Of a DNA stretch of 64,000 bases, positions 32,886-40,300 are shown in pieces (the stretch's first letter is position 1; the number at the start of each line of letters is the position of its first letter). Both the position numbers and the translations under genes were made by a program. The DNA is taken from NCBI RefSeq assembly GCF_010729485.1, contig NZ_AP022609.1:62001-126000 (forward strand), written 5' to 3'. This stretch comes from Mycolicibacter hiberniae. GTDB taxonomy: Bacteria > Actinomycetota > Actinomycetes > Mycobacteriales > Mycobacteriaceae. A model generated the notes under the pieces. The model was not told the DNA's origin and did no database searches. It saw only the letters and a program-made list of their open reading frames with translations.

Positions 32886-33771
32886 TTTCGCTCGTCGACT
32901 GACCCACGCCGATCTCGTGGAACATCAGGTTCTGCAACCGGTGCAGGGTGCGCGGTGCCACCGATTCGGCGGCCAAGTACATCGAACCCAGGGGGTTGTT
33001 GACCGCCCGGGGACGGCGCCTGATGGCGTCGATCAACATGTCGGCCGCCTGGTCGACGGTCAGCGAGGCGAAGCCGCTCCAATCGGTGGGGGCGATCATC
33101 TCGGTGTCGACGAGCGGCAGATGCACGTTGGTGAAGTGGACGCCGTCGCGCAGACTCTCGATCGCGGCGACGCCGAAGAAGGCGTCCAACGCCGCCTTGG
33201 AGCCGATGTACGCCGAGAACGTGGGCAGGTTCGACAACACCCCGATCGAGGAACTGTGCACGACGTGGCCGCTTCGGCGCCTGCGCATCTCGGGCAGCAG
33301 GCGCAGCGTCAGGCCCACGCCGGCCAGGTAATTGAGCCGCATCGTGCGCTCGTAGTCGTGCAGTCGGTGTTCGGATTCGGCGACCGAGCGCATGATGGAT
33401 CTGCCCGCGTTGCTCACGAAGACGTCCGGCGCACCGAAACGGTCGAGTACGGCCTGGGCGACCTCGTTGATGCCCTCCTCGGTGGACAGATCGCCGACCA
33501 CCGCGTGCGCCTTCCCGCCAGTGGCCTCGATCGACTGCACCAGACGGTCGAGTTCGTCGGCGCGCCGGGCCGTGACGACGGCTGTGGCCCCCGCGCCCGC
33601 GACCCGCTCGGCCAGCCGTTTGCCGATGCCGCTCGACGCGCCCGTGATGAGAACGACGCGACCGGAGACGCGCTCGGCCAGCGACGGGGTGCCCAACCGG
33701 GGAATAGGTACGGGCTTGGTCAGCACGTTGATCGACTGGCGCATGGCACGGCGTAGCGGATTCGGTGTCAT
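32881..33771 (-). CDS. SDR family oxidoreductase with extended C-terminus
   Basis: 296 residues from the ATG at 33771, with AAAGGA upstream; the longer open frame runs into the hydrolase gene and is not used. After about 35 residues of basic leader comes ITGASSGIG (Rossmann), SNAG and the catalytic SSSIGVLS...SAYIGSKAA. The C-terminal part (DMLIDAIRRRPRAVNNPLGSMY) resembles the SDR domain of mycobacterial fatty-acyl reductase-like proteins. It could reduce or oxidise a long-chain or cyclic substrate. Follows the hydrolase gene by about 20 nt, so both form the leftward operon from the 34.9-kb promoter region. Confidence 0.85.
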   Translation of the reverse strand: MTPNPLRRAMRQSINVLTKPVPIPRLGTPSLAERVSGRVVLITGASSGIGKRLAERVAGAGATAVVTARRADELDRLVQSIEATGGKAHAVVGDLSTEEGINEVAQAVLDRFGAPDVFVSNAGRSIMRSVAESEHRLHDYERTMRLNYLAGVGLTLRLLPEMRRRRSGHVVHSSSIGVLSNLPTFSAYIGSKAALDAFFGVAAIESLRDGVHFTNVHLPLVDTEMIAPTDWSGFASLTVDQAADMLIDAIRRRPRAVNNPLGSMYLAAESVAPRTLHRLQNLMFHEIGVGQSTSES

Positions 33772-33790
33772 ATCAGGGCAGATCCTTTGG

Positions 33791-34780
33791 TCAGGCAGCT
33801 GGTTGGGTGCCGGGTGTTGCCGCATGGAGTTCGTTGAGGTAGACGGCCGCGCGGCGCAGAGCGGCCATGCCCTCCGGCAGGATGTCGGCCAGGACCGGGA
33901 AGACGTGGATCTGACGGTCCCACAGTTCGAGGGTGGTTCGCACACCGTTGTCGGCCAGGTGCCGGGCGAAATCCACGGCGTCGGGCGCGACGAATTCCTG
34001 CGAGCCGACCTGGATGAGGGTGGCGGGCAGGCCGGTGACATCGGCGCACAGCAGGCTGGTGGTGGCTCCGATACCGTCGGCGCCACCGGCCCGCGACTCG
34101 ACCTTCGCCAGACTCCGGCACAGGGCGTTGTAGGCGCGGCGGCCGATCAACGCGTCCCGGTACCGCCCGCGACGGTGCGGTATGGGGGTGAAGTCCAGGC
34201 CCGGCGACCAGCACACCAGCCCGGCCGGTTTGCCGAGACTGCGCTGTCGCACGGTGATGGCGGTGGCGACGGACAGGAAGCCCCCCGCCGAGTCGCCGAC
34301 GATGCTGATGTCGCCGGCCTGGTAGCCCCGGCCGATCAGCCACTCGAAGGCTTCCGCACAGTCGCGTACCGAACTGCTGACCGGGTGGCGGGGGCTCTGA
34401 CGGTAATCCACCACCAGTGCGGTCTGACCGGTTTCGCGGACCAGGTGCGAGACCGCCCGGCGGTGGGTGTTGGGCCCCCCGACGTAGAAGGCCCCGCCGT
34501 GCAGGTACAGCAGGACATGGGGCGACCGGGGGCCGGCGGCCGGCCGGATGATCTCGGCGTACATCTCGCCGACACGCACCGGCTCGACGGTGACCCCGGA
34601 CAGTTTGGGCAGGCATTTGGCGGCGAGTTCGGCAACGGCGAACGGCCACGGGAGATCCAGGAGATGACCGCCGACGTACACCGCCGGCTTCACCAGTAGC
34701 TTGGCGGCTTTGCATACCGCACGGGCGCGGAGGCTTCTCCCGGCGACGAAGGAGATAGCCAACTCCTGGCCAGTCGTCAC
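33791..34780 (-). CDS. Alpha/beta hydrolase, hormone-sensitive lipase (Lip) family
   Basis: 329 residues from the GTG at 34780. HGGAF oxyanion motif, nucleophile Ser in GDSAGG, acid Asp in EFVAPDAVDFA and His in IHVFPVLADI: the complete HSL-family (LipN/LipR-like) triad. It probably hydrolyses an ester, which would fit as an entry step freeing the substrate or its acyl group. It has no signal peptide, so it is cytosolic. It is divergent from the small protein/synthetase operon, sharing the intergenic region with element F. Confidence 0.9.
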   Translation of the reverse strand: MTTGQELAISFVAGRSLRARAVCKAAKLLVKPAVYVGGHLLDLPWPFAVAELAAKCLPKLSGVTVEPVRVGEMYAEIIRPAAGPRSPHVLLYLHGGAFYVGGPNTHRRAVSHLVRETGQTALVVDYRQSPRHPVSSSVRDCAEAFEWLIGRGYQAGDISIVGDSAGGFLSVATAITVRQRSLGKPAGLVCWSPGLDFTPIPHRRGRYRDALIGRRAYNALCRSLAKVESRAGGADGIGATTSLLCADVTGLPATLIQVGSQEFVAPDAVDFARHLADNGVRTTLELWDRQIHVFPVLADILPEGMAALRRAAVYLNELHAATPGTQPAA

Positions 34781-34904
34781 GACGTGCTCCTTAACGCTGG
34801 GTTCCGCGTGGCGTCCGGGACCCCTTGCGCGAGAACGATCGAGCTGAAGTTATCAGACCTCTTCGGCCCGGGATCCGGCAGAATCACCCGAGACGCGTGT
34901 TGCC

Positions 34905-34918
34905 GGACCGGATACTAT
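34905..34918 (-). promoter_or_regulatory. Second, imperfect copy of the operator next to element F
   Basis: On the minus strand GATAGTATCC matches the left part of the consensus, but the right half is lost. Together with element F it forms an inverted repeat GGATACT (34910-34916) / AGTATCC (34929-34935), with centres 19 bp apart. That could allow cooperative binding at this divergent promoter pair. Confidence 0.4.
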
Positions 34919-34925
34919 CGAATAG

Positions 34926-34939
34926 ATCAGTATCCTATT
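34926..34939 (+). promoter_or_regulatory. Operator-like element F of the island regulon
   Basis: ATCAGTATCCTATT upstream of the 86-residue gene (start 34951). TATCCT (34931-34936) is a good -10, and an AGGAGG ribosome site at 34940-34945 follows directly, so the leader would be short. It lies in the 170-nt gap with the divergent hydrolase gene. Confidence 0.7.
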
Positions 34940-34950
34940 AGGAGGTGCGC

Positions 34951-35211
34951 ATGACACTCAAGTCCGGAACCCGGCTGACGTTGCCCGGGTCCACCTGCGA
35001 GGTCATGGTCGTCCGCCCGCCGTCCACCGACGGTGAGCTCTCCGCGCACGAGGGTCAGGACGGCCAGGAGCCGATCTTGGTCGGCAAGCGGTACGCCGAT
35101 GAGGAATCCGGGCTGGAAGTGCTGTGCGTCAAGGCCGGCGCCGGGCCGCTGCGGTTCGCCGGGCGCGCGCTGGTCCTGCGGGCGGCCAAGCCGCTGCCGG
35201 CGTCGGACTGA
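34951..35211 (+). CDS. Small uncharacterised protein (86 residues)
   Basis: The ATG at 34951 has a perfect AGGAGG at 5-nt spacing; an in-frame GTG at 34945 overlaps that site. The protein is soluble, with two Cys residues (STCEVMVV and EVLCVKAG) and a C-terminal GRALVLRAAKPLP. It looks like a compact beta-rich domain. I do not recognise the family. It is separated by 2 nt from the synthetase gene, so the two are expressed together from element F. It could be an accessory or carrier for the synthetase, but no carrier-protein Ser motif is seen. Confidence 0.75.
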   Translation: MTLKSGTRLTLPGSTCEVMVVRPPSTDGELSAHEGQDGQEPILVGKRYADEESGLEVLCVKAGAGPLRFAGRALVLRAAKPLPASD

Positions 35212-35213
35212 TC

Positions 35214-36740
35214 ATGCAGATCCGGCAGTGGGCGGATTCCGGGCGAACCGCGTTGATCCTGCATCCGAGCGGCATCCAGATCACCTTCGCCGAGCTCGAG
35301 GCGCGAGCGAACCGGTTGGCGCACCATTTCCGGGCGGCGGGACTGCGTGAGGGCCACACGGTCGCCGTGCTGATGGAGAACAACGAACACATGCACGCGG
35401 TGATGTGGGCCGCCCGTCGCTGCGGGCTGTACTACGCGACCATCAGCACGCATCTCACCGCTGCCGAAGCCGCCTACATCCTCGAGAACAGCGGCGCCAC
35501 AGCCATAGTCGGGTCGGTTGCCACCCGGGACGTCTGCGCTGCGCTCGGTTCGCATCTGGGCGGCGGGTTGCCGGAGCTGCGGATCCTGGCCGGCGGGCAG
35601 CTCGACGGCTGGCAGCAGTACCCGGACTGCGTGGCGCACCGGCCGGACGGGCCGATCGCCGACGAACGCGAGGGCGATCTGCTGCAGTACTCCTCGGGCA
35701 CCACCGGGCTGCCCAAGGGAATCCGCCGCGAGCTGCCGCACCAGTCACCGCAGGACGCCGGGTTGCTGCTGGCGCCGCTGCTCACCGCCGCCGGCATCGA
35801 CTCGGGCTCGGTGTATCTGAGCCCGGCGCCGCTCTACCACACCGCGCCGTCGTTCTGGTCGATGTCCGCGCAGGCCCTTGGCGCGACGGTGGTGATGCTG
35901 GAGAAGTTCGACCCCCGCGGTGCGCTCGAGGCGATCGAGCGCTACCGCGTCACCCACGGACAGTTCGTGCCGACGATGTTCGTCCGGATGCTCAAGCTGC
36001 CCGAAGCGGTACGCGCCGGCTACGACGTGTCCAGCCTGTGCCGGGTGGTGCATGCCGCGGCGCCCTGCCCGCCGGAGATCAAGCGGCAGATGCTCCAGTG
36101 GTGGGGGCCGATCATCGATGAGTTCTACGGATCCTCCGAAGGCGCCGGAGCCTCCTACATCCGGGCGCAGGACTGGCTGTCGCATCCGGGCTCGGTGGGC
36201 CGGCCGATGGGCGGTGCGGTGCACATCGTCGGCGAGGACGGTGCCGAGCTACCCGCCGGCGAGCACGGGGAGATCTACTTCGAAGGGGGGCTGTCTTTCT
36301 CCTACCTCAACGACGCGGCCAAGACCGCCGCGACCCGCAACGACCGGGGCTGGGTCACCGTCGGCGACATCGGCTACCTCGACGACGACGGCTACCTGTA
36401 CCTGACCGACCGGCGGCACCATGTGATCATCTCCGGCGGGGTCAACATCTACCCGCAGGAAGCCGAGAACCTGCTGATCAGCCACCCCCGGGTGCTCGAC
36501 GCCGCGGTCTTCGGCATCCCGGACCCGGCCATGGGTCAGTCGGTCACAGCGGTGGTGCAGTGCGTGGAACCCGCGGACGCCGGCGAGGACTTCGCCCAGG
36601 AGCTGATCGCCTGGTTGCGCGACCGGCTGGCCGCCTACAAATGTCCGCGGTCGATCGCCTTCGAGGACGTGCTGCCGCGCACCGAGGCAGGGAAGTTGCG
36701 CAAGCAGGAGCTGGCATCGCGCTATTCGCCGCGCCCCTGA
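35214..36740 (+). CDS. Acyl-CoA synthetase (AMP-forming, FadD-like)
   Basis: 508 residues from the ATG at 35214. Adenylation motifs YSSGTTGLPKGI, EFYGSSEGAG, GDIGYLDDDGYLYLTDRRHHVIISGG and PRTEAGKLRKQEL with the catalytic Lys. Closely similar in motif wording to the synthetase at 14944 (HAAAPCPPEIKRQMLQWWGP against HSAAPCPLEVKKEML), which points to a duplication within the island. Substrate unknown. Second gene of the operon from element F and the last island gene on this side. Confidence 0.92.
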   Translation: MQIRQWADSGRTALILHPSGIQITFAELEARANRLAHHFRAAGLREGHTVAVLMENNEHMHAVMWAARRCGLYYATISTHLTAAEAAYILENSGATAIVGSVATRDVCAALGSHLGGGLPELRILAGGQLDGWQQYPDCVAHRPDGPIADEREGDLLQYSSGTTGLPKGIRRELPHQSPQDAGLLLAPLLTAAGIDSGSVYLSPAPLYHTAPSFWSMSAQALGATVVMLEKFDPRGALEAIERYRVTHGQFVPTMFVRMLKLPEAVRAGYDVSSLCRVVHAAAPCPPEIKRQMLQWWGPIIDEFYGSSEGAGASYIRAQDWLSHPGSVGRPMGGAVHIVGEDGAELPAGEHGEIYFEGGLSFSYLNDAAKTAATRNDRGWVTVGDIGYLDDDGYLYLTDRRHHVIISGGVNIYPQEAENLLISHPRVLDAAVFGIPDPAMGQSVTAVVQCVEPADAGEDFAQELIAWLRDRLAAYKCPRSIAFEDVLPRTEAGKLRKQELASRYSPRP

Positions 36741-36782
36741 CCCGGGCCGGCCGCCCCGCCCCGACGCGGTGCGCCGGCGGCG

Positions 36783-37214
36783 TCAGAGATCCCCGGAGAA
36801 GTCCGCGGTCAACCAGCGGTCCGGGCGGATGGTGAACAACACGCCGGGCGCGTCGTCGAGGGCGGCGGCGAAAGCCCGGCCGGCCTCTTCGCCCAGGTAG
36901 CGAATCGCAATGGCCTCGCGTGGGGGCCGCGGGGCCGGCGTGACGGTATCGGTCACGGTGCCCTCGACGATCACATATTGATAGGGCAGCTCTTCGCGCT
37001 GCACCACCAGCGTCACCGCGCCGGCCTGCTCGATGAGCTTGGCCTTACGCGAGCCGGCGCCGGTGTTGACCAGGATGTCGCCGCCGGGGGTGTAGTCGTA
37101 CCAAATCGGGACACTGGCCGGAGGGCGGCCATCGGTGGCGGCGACGGACAGCACGGCGACGTGCTTGTCGGCGAGGAACTGCTGACGTTCGGTTTCAGTG
37201 AAGGCTCTGGGCAT
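36783..37214 (-). CDS. PPOX-class F420-dependent oxidoreductase
   Basis: 143 residues, ATG at 37214. Split beta-barrel flavin/F420-binding fold: VAVLSVAATDGRPPASVPIWYDYTPGGDILVNTGAGSRKAKLIEQAGAVTLVVQ, then YVIVEGTVTD. Typical length for this family. Members bind F420 and reduce varied substrates such as biliverdin or xenobiotics. It stands alone, divergent from the amidohydrolase gene, and has no copy of the island operator. Confidence 0.87.
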   Translation of the reverse strand: MPRAFTETERQQFLADKHVAVLSVAATDGRPPASVPIWYDYTPGGDILVNTGAGSRKAKLIEQAGAVTLVVQREELPYQYVIVEGTVTDTVTPAPRPPREAIAIRYLGEEAGRAFAAALDDAPGVLFTIRPDRWLTADFSGDL

Positions 37215-37330
37215 ACCGGCTCGAACAGCGGTTGACCCCGGGCTATTCCACCGGGCATCGGAGAGGTTCTCCGGCCAGGGCGCTCCCAGCGCCTTACACT
37301 CCGGCGAAGCCTGCCGATAAGGAGCCCACG

Positions 37331-38929
37331 ATGCCCGCAGCCGATCTCGTCGTCACCGGCACCATACTGACGGTCAACGACGCGCAACCGACTGCCGAGG
37401 CGCTGGCCGTCACCGACGGGCGCATCGTCGCCGTCGGCGGCCGCAAGGACATCGAGGCACTGATCGGTCCGAACACCCGGGTGTACGACACCGGCGAGGG
37501 CTGCGTGCTGCCCGGCTTCGTCGAGGCCCACGGGCATCCGCTGATGGAGTCGGTTGTGCTGTCCGGCCGGATGGTCGACATCCGGCCGGTCACCCTGACC
37601 GACGCCGACGCTGTGGTGGATCTGGTCCGCAAAGAGGTGGCCGCTCGCGGCGCCGAGGGGGCGTACGCGGTCGGCTGGGACCAGTTGCTGCAGCCGGGCC
37701 TGCCCGAGCCCACCTTGGCCTGGCTGGACAGCGTCTCCCCGGACGCCCCGCTGGTGATCGTGCACAACTCGGGCCACAAGGCGTACTTCAACAGCGCGGC
37801 CGGCCGAGCGGCCGGTCTCAGCCGCGACACCCCCGACCCGATCGGGGCGAAGTACGGCCGTGACGCCGCCGGCGAACTGGACGGCACCGCGGAGGAGACC
37901 GCCGCGCTCATTCCGCTGCTGGGCGAGGCGATGCTGCCCGGCGACGCCCCGGCGATGCTGCGGGCCGAATGCGCGCGGCTCAACCGGGCAGGGCTGACGA
38001 CAATCTCGGAGATGGCGTTCTCGCCGCAGTTCCGGCCGTTGGTGCAAGCACTGCATGACGAGTTGACGGTGCGACTGCGCACCTATGAGATCTCCAACGC
38101 GGCGCTGCACACCGATGCCTCGCCGGGCGACGGTGACGACATGCTGCGCCAGGTGGGTATCAAGATCTGGGTGGACGGCTCGCCGTGGATCGGCAACATC
38201 GACCTGTCCTTCCCGTACTTGGACACCGAGGCCACCCGGATCATCGGCGTCGAACCCGGATCGTGCGGGCATGCCAACTACACCGGCGAACAATTGAGGC
38301 GAATCGTTGAGGCGTACTTCCCGCACGGCTGGCAGATGGCCTGCCACGTCCACGGCGACAACGGAGTCGACACCATCCTCGACGTCTACGAAGATGCGCT
38401 GCGCCGGCACCCGCGCGCCGATCATCGGTTGCGCCTCGAACACGTCGGCGCCATCCGCCCCGAGCAGTTGCGCCGTGCCGCTGAGTTGGGTGTCACCTGC
38501 AGCCTGTTCGTCGACCACCTCCACTACTGGGGTGACGTTCTGGTCGACGGCCTGTTCGGGGAGGAACACGGCTCACGCTGGATGCCGGCGGCCTCCGCCG
38601 TGGCGGCGGGCATGCGTATCTCGCTGCACAACGACGCACCGGTCACCCCCGAAGAGCCGTTGCGCAACATCAGCGTCGCCGCCACTCGCCGGGCGCCCAG
38701 CGGGCGAGTGCTGGCGCCCGAGGAGAGGCTGACCGTCGAGCAGGCGATCCGGGCGCAGACCCTCGATGCGGCCTGGCAGTTGTTCGCCGACGATGTGACC
38801 GGCTCCCTGGAGGTGGGAAAGTATGCCGACCTGGTGGTGCTGTCGGCCGACCCACGCGCCGTCGGCCCGGAGGCGATCGCCGATCTTGAGGTGCGCGCCA
38901 CCTTCCTGGCCGGCCGCCAGGTGGTCTGA
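37331..38929 (+). CDS. Amidohydrolase (YtcJ-like metal-dependent hydrolase)
   Basis: 532 residues from the ATG at 37331, preceded by AAGGAG. N-terminal beta-sandwich segment DLVVTGTILTVNDAQPTAEALAV and the metal-binding PGFVEAHGHPL. Further likely ligands are CHVHGD, RLEHVG and the Asp of LHNDAPVTPEEP. The C-terminal EVGKYADLVVLSADP closes the family signature. It would hydrolyse an amide or cyclic C-N bond in an unknown small molecule. No operator element precedes it, so it probably lies outside the island regulon. Confidence 0.9.
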   Translation: MPAADLVVTGTILTVNDAQPTAEALAVTDGRIVAVGGRKDIEALIGPNTRVYDTGEGCVLPGFVEAHGHPLMESVVLSGRMVDIRPVTLTDADAVVDLVRKEVAARGAEGAYAVGWDQLLQPGLPEPTLAWLDSVSPDAPLVIVHNSGHKAYFNSAAGRAAGLSRDTPDPIGAKYGRDAAGELDGTAEETAALIPLLGEAMLPGDAPAMLRAECARLNRAGLTTISEMAFSPQFRPLVQALHDELTVRLRTYEISNAALHTDASPGDGDDMLRQVGIKIWVDGSPWIGNIDLSFPYLDTEATRIIGVEPGSCGHANYTGEQLRRIVEAYFPHGWQMACHVHGDNGVDTILDVYEDALRRHPRADHRLRLEHVGAIRPEQLRRAAELGVTCSLFVDHLHYWGDVLVDGLFGEEHGSRWMPAASAVAAGMRISLHNDAPVTPEEPLRNISVAATRRAPSGRVLAPEERLTVEQAIRAQTLDAAWQLFADDVTGSLEVGKYADLVVLSADPRAVGPEAIADLEVRATFLAGRQVV

Positions 38930-38992
38930 TCCGGAGAGCCGGAACCGTATTTAGAGCAAACATCGGGGTCCAAAGTCCTCTGGCCAGTGAAG

Positions 38993-39011
38993 GCTGGTAA
39001 GGCTAACCTCC
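38993..39011 (+). promoter_or_regulatory. IdeR/DtxR-like iron box upstream of the methyltransferase
   Basis: The 19-mer at these positions contains GGTAAGGCTAACCT and agrees at about 13 of 19 positions with the classical IdeR consensus (TTAGGTTAGSCTAACCTAA); the right half GGCTAACCT is exact. It ends 5 nt before the ATG at 39017, where binding would block transcription or translation. TATTTA at about 38949 could be a -10. Confidence 0.4.
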
Positions 39012-39016
39012 GTTGC

Positions 39017-39802
39017 ATGAGTCTGCCGATGCCCGACCGCAAGACCGCTGACCTGCCCGGCCACTGGCTCTTTGCCCGCCTGGGCAAACGCGTGCTGCGG
39101 CCCGGTGGCGTCGGCCTGACCCACCGCATGCTGGCCGACGCGCAGCTGGCCGGCGCCGATGTCGTCGAACTCGCACCCGGCATGGGCCGCACCGCGACGG
39201 AGATCCTCAAACGCCGGCCCGGCACCTACACCGGCGTCGAGGCCGACGACCATGCCGCCGGTGTCGTTCGCTCGGTGGTGGGCGACAAGGGACGGGTTGT
39301 CACCGGCCAGGCCTCGGAGACCGGGCTGGCCGCCGACAGCGCCGACGTCGTCATCGGCGAGGCGATGCTGACCATGCAGACCAACACCCACAAGTCCGAG
39401 ATCATGCGGGAGGCCTTCCGGGTGCTGCGGCCGGGCGGCCGCTATGCCATCCACGAAATGATGCTGCAGCCCGCCGATGTGCCCGAGGCCGTCAAGGATG
39501 AGGTCCGCACCGCGCTGGCCCGCTCCATCAAGGTCAATGCCCGGCCGCTGACCGCCGGGGAGTGGACGGATCTGCTCACCGAGGCCGGCTTCACCGTCGA
39601 GACGGTTTCCTACGCCCCCATGGCGCTGCTGGAGCCGCACCGGCTGATCGCCGACGAGGGCGTGTTGGGTGCGCTGAGATTCGTGTTCAACGTGCTGCGC
39701 GATTCCGACGCGCGGGCCCGGGTGCTCAACATGCGCGCGACGTTCCGCCGCCATCGCAGCAATATGGGCGCCATCGAGGTGATTGCCGCCAAACCCGCCT
39801 GA
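39017..39802 (+). CDS. Class I SAM-dependent methyltransferase
   Basis: 261 residues from the ATG at 39017. Motif I is DVVELAPGMGRTATEIL, followed by YTGVEAD, ADSADVVIGEAML and REAFRVLRPGGRYAIHEM (motif III/post-III). The C-terminus has a small mixed domain. The substrate is unknown; the early DLPGHWLFARLGKRVLRPGGVGLT block resembles demethylmenaquinone/ubiquinone-type or lipid methyltransferases only in general. An IdeR-like box just upstream suggests iron-responsive expression. Followed by the DUF309 gene after 21 nt. Confidence 0.85.
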   Translation: MSLPMPDRKTADLPGHWLFARLGKRVLRPGGVGLTHRMLADAQLAGADVVELAPGMGRTATEILKRRPGTYTGVEADDHAAGVVRSVVGDKGRVVTGQASETGLAADSADVVIGEAMLTMQTNTHKSEIMREAFRVLRPGGRYAIHEMMLQPADVPEAVKDEVRTALARSIKVNARPLTAGEWTDLLTEAGFTVETVSYAPMALLEPHRLIADEGVLGALRFVFNVLRDSDARARVLNMRATFRRHRSNMGAIEVIAAKPA

Positions 39803-39823
39803 TCGGCTTGCCATGATGGACGG

Positions 39824-40300
39824 GTGACAACCCGCGACCGCGACGCCTCGGGCCGCCCGCGCAACGCCCGCCCGCGTGATCGGCTGGGCCGGCCCCTGCC
39901 GCGCGGCAGCCAGGGTGGGGTCGAGGGGGTCCCCGACGACCTGGACTTGCCGCCGGCCCAGATGCTGGCCTACGCCCAGTTGCTGCTGGACGACGGCCTG
40001 GCGTTCAACGCCCACGAGGTGCTCGAAGCCGCCTGGAAGCATCGGCCGCCCGCCGAACGCGAACTCTGGCAGGGGCTGGCCCAGCTCGCAGTCGGCATCA
40101 CCCACGTCCAGCGCGGCAACGTCACCGGCGCGGTCAGTCTGCTGCGTCGCGGCGCGGAACATCTGGCCGGCGTGCGGCCCCCGGCGCCGTACGGTGTCGA
40201 TCTCGACGGATTGCGGGGCTTCGCCACGCAGCTGGCCGATGACGTGGCGGCCGGGATCGAGATCGGCCCGCAGCGACTGCATCCGCGGCTGGTCGCGTGA
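39824..40300 (+). CDS. DUF309 domain protein
   Basis: 158 residues from the GTG at 39824. The DUF309 helical motif is clear: LLDDGLAFNAHEVLEAAWKHRPPAERELWQGLAQLAVGITHVQRGNVTGAVSLL. It has an unstructured basic N-terminus of about 35 residues. Function unknown; the His-Glu pair (AHEVLE) is conserved in the family and could bind metal. Overlaps galT by GTGA, so it is translationally coupled to it. Confidence 0.85.
   Translation: MTTRDRDASGRPRNARPRDRLGRPLPRGSQGGVEGVPDDLDLPPAQMLAYAQLLLDDGLAFNAHEVLEAAWKHRPPAERELWQGLAQLAVGITHVQRGNVTGAVSLLRRGAEHLAGVRPPAPYGVDLDGLRGFATQLADDVAAGIEIGPQRLHPRLVA

Noticed and set aside
7930..34939. Island operator as a KstR or KstR2 box
   Set aside because: The elements lack the AAC/GTT core of KstR and the CAAG/CTTG core of KstR2; AGT-NN-NCT is a different pattern.
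7930..34939. The repeated element as nothing more than a sigma-A -10
   Set aside because: TANNNT explains only part of it; the invariant AGT to the left, the ATC/ATG flank and the palindromy in elements D and E go beyond a -10. Not fully excluded without binding data.
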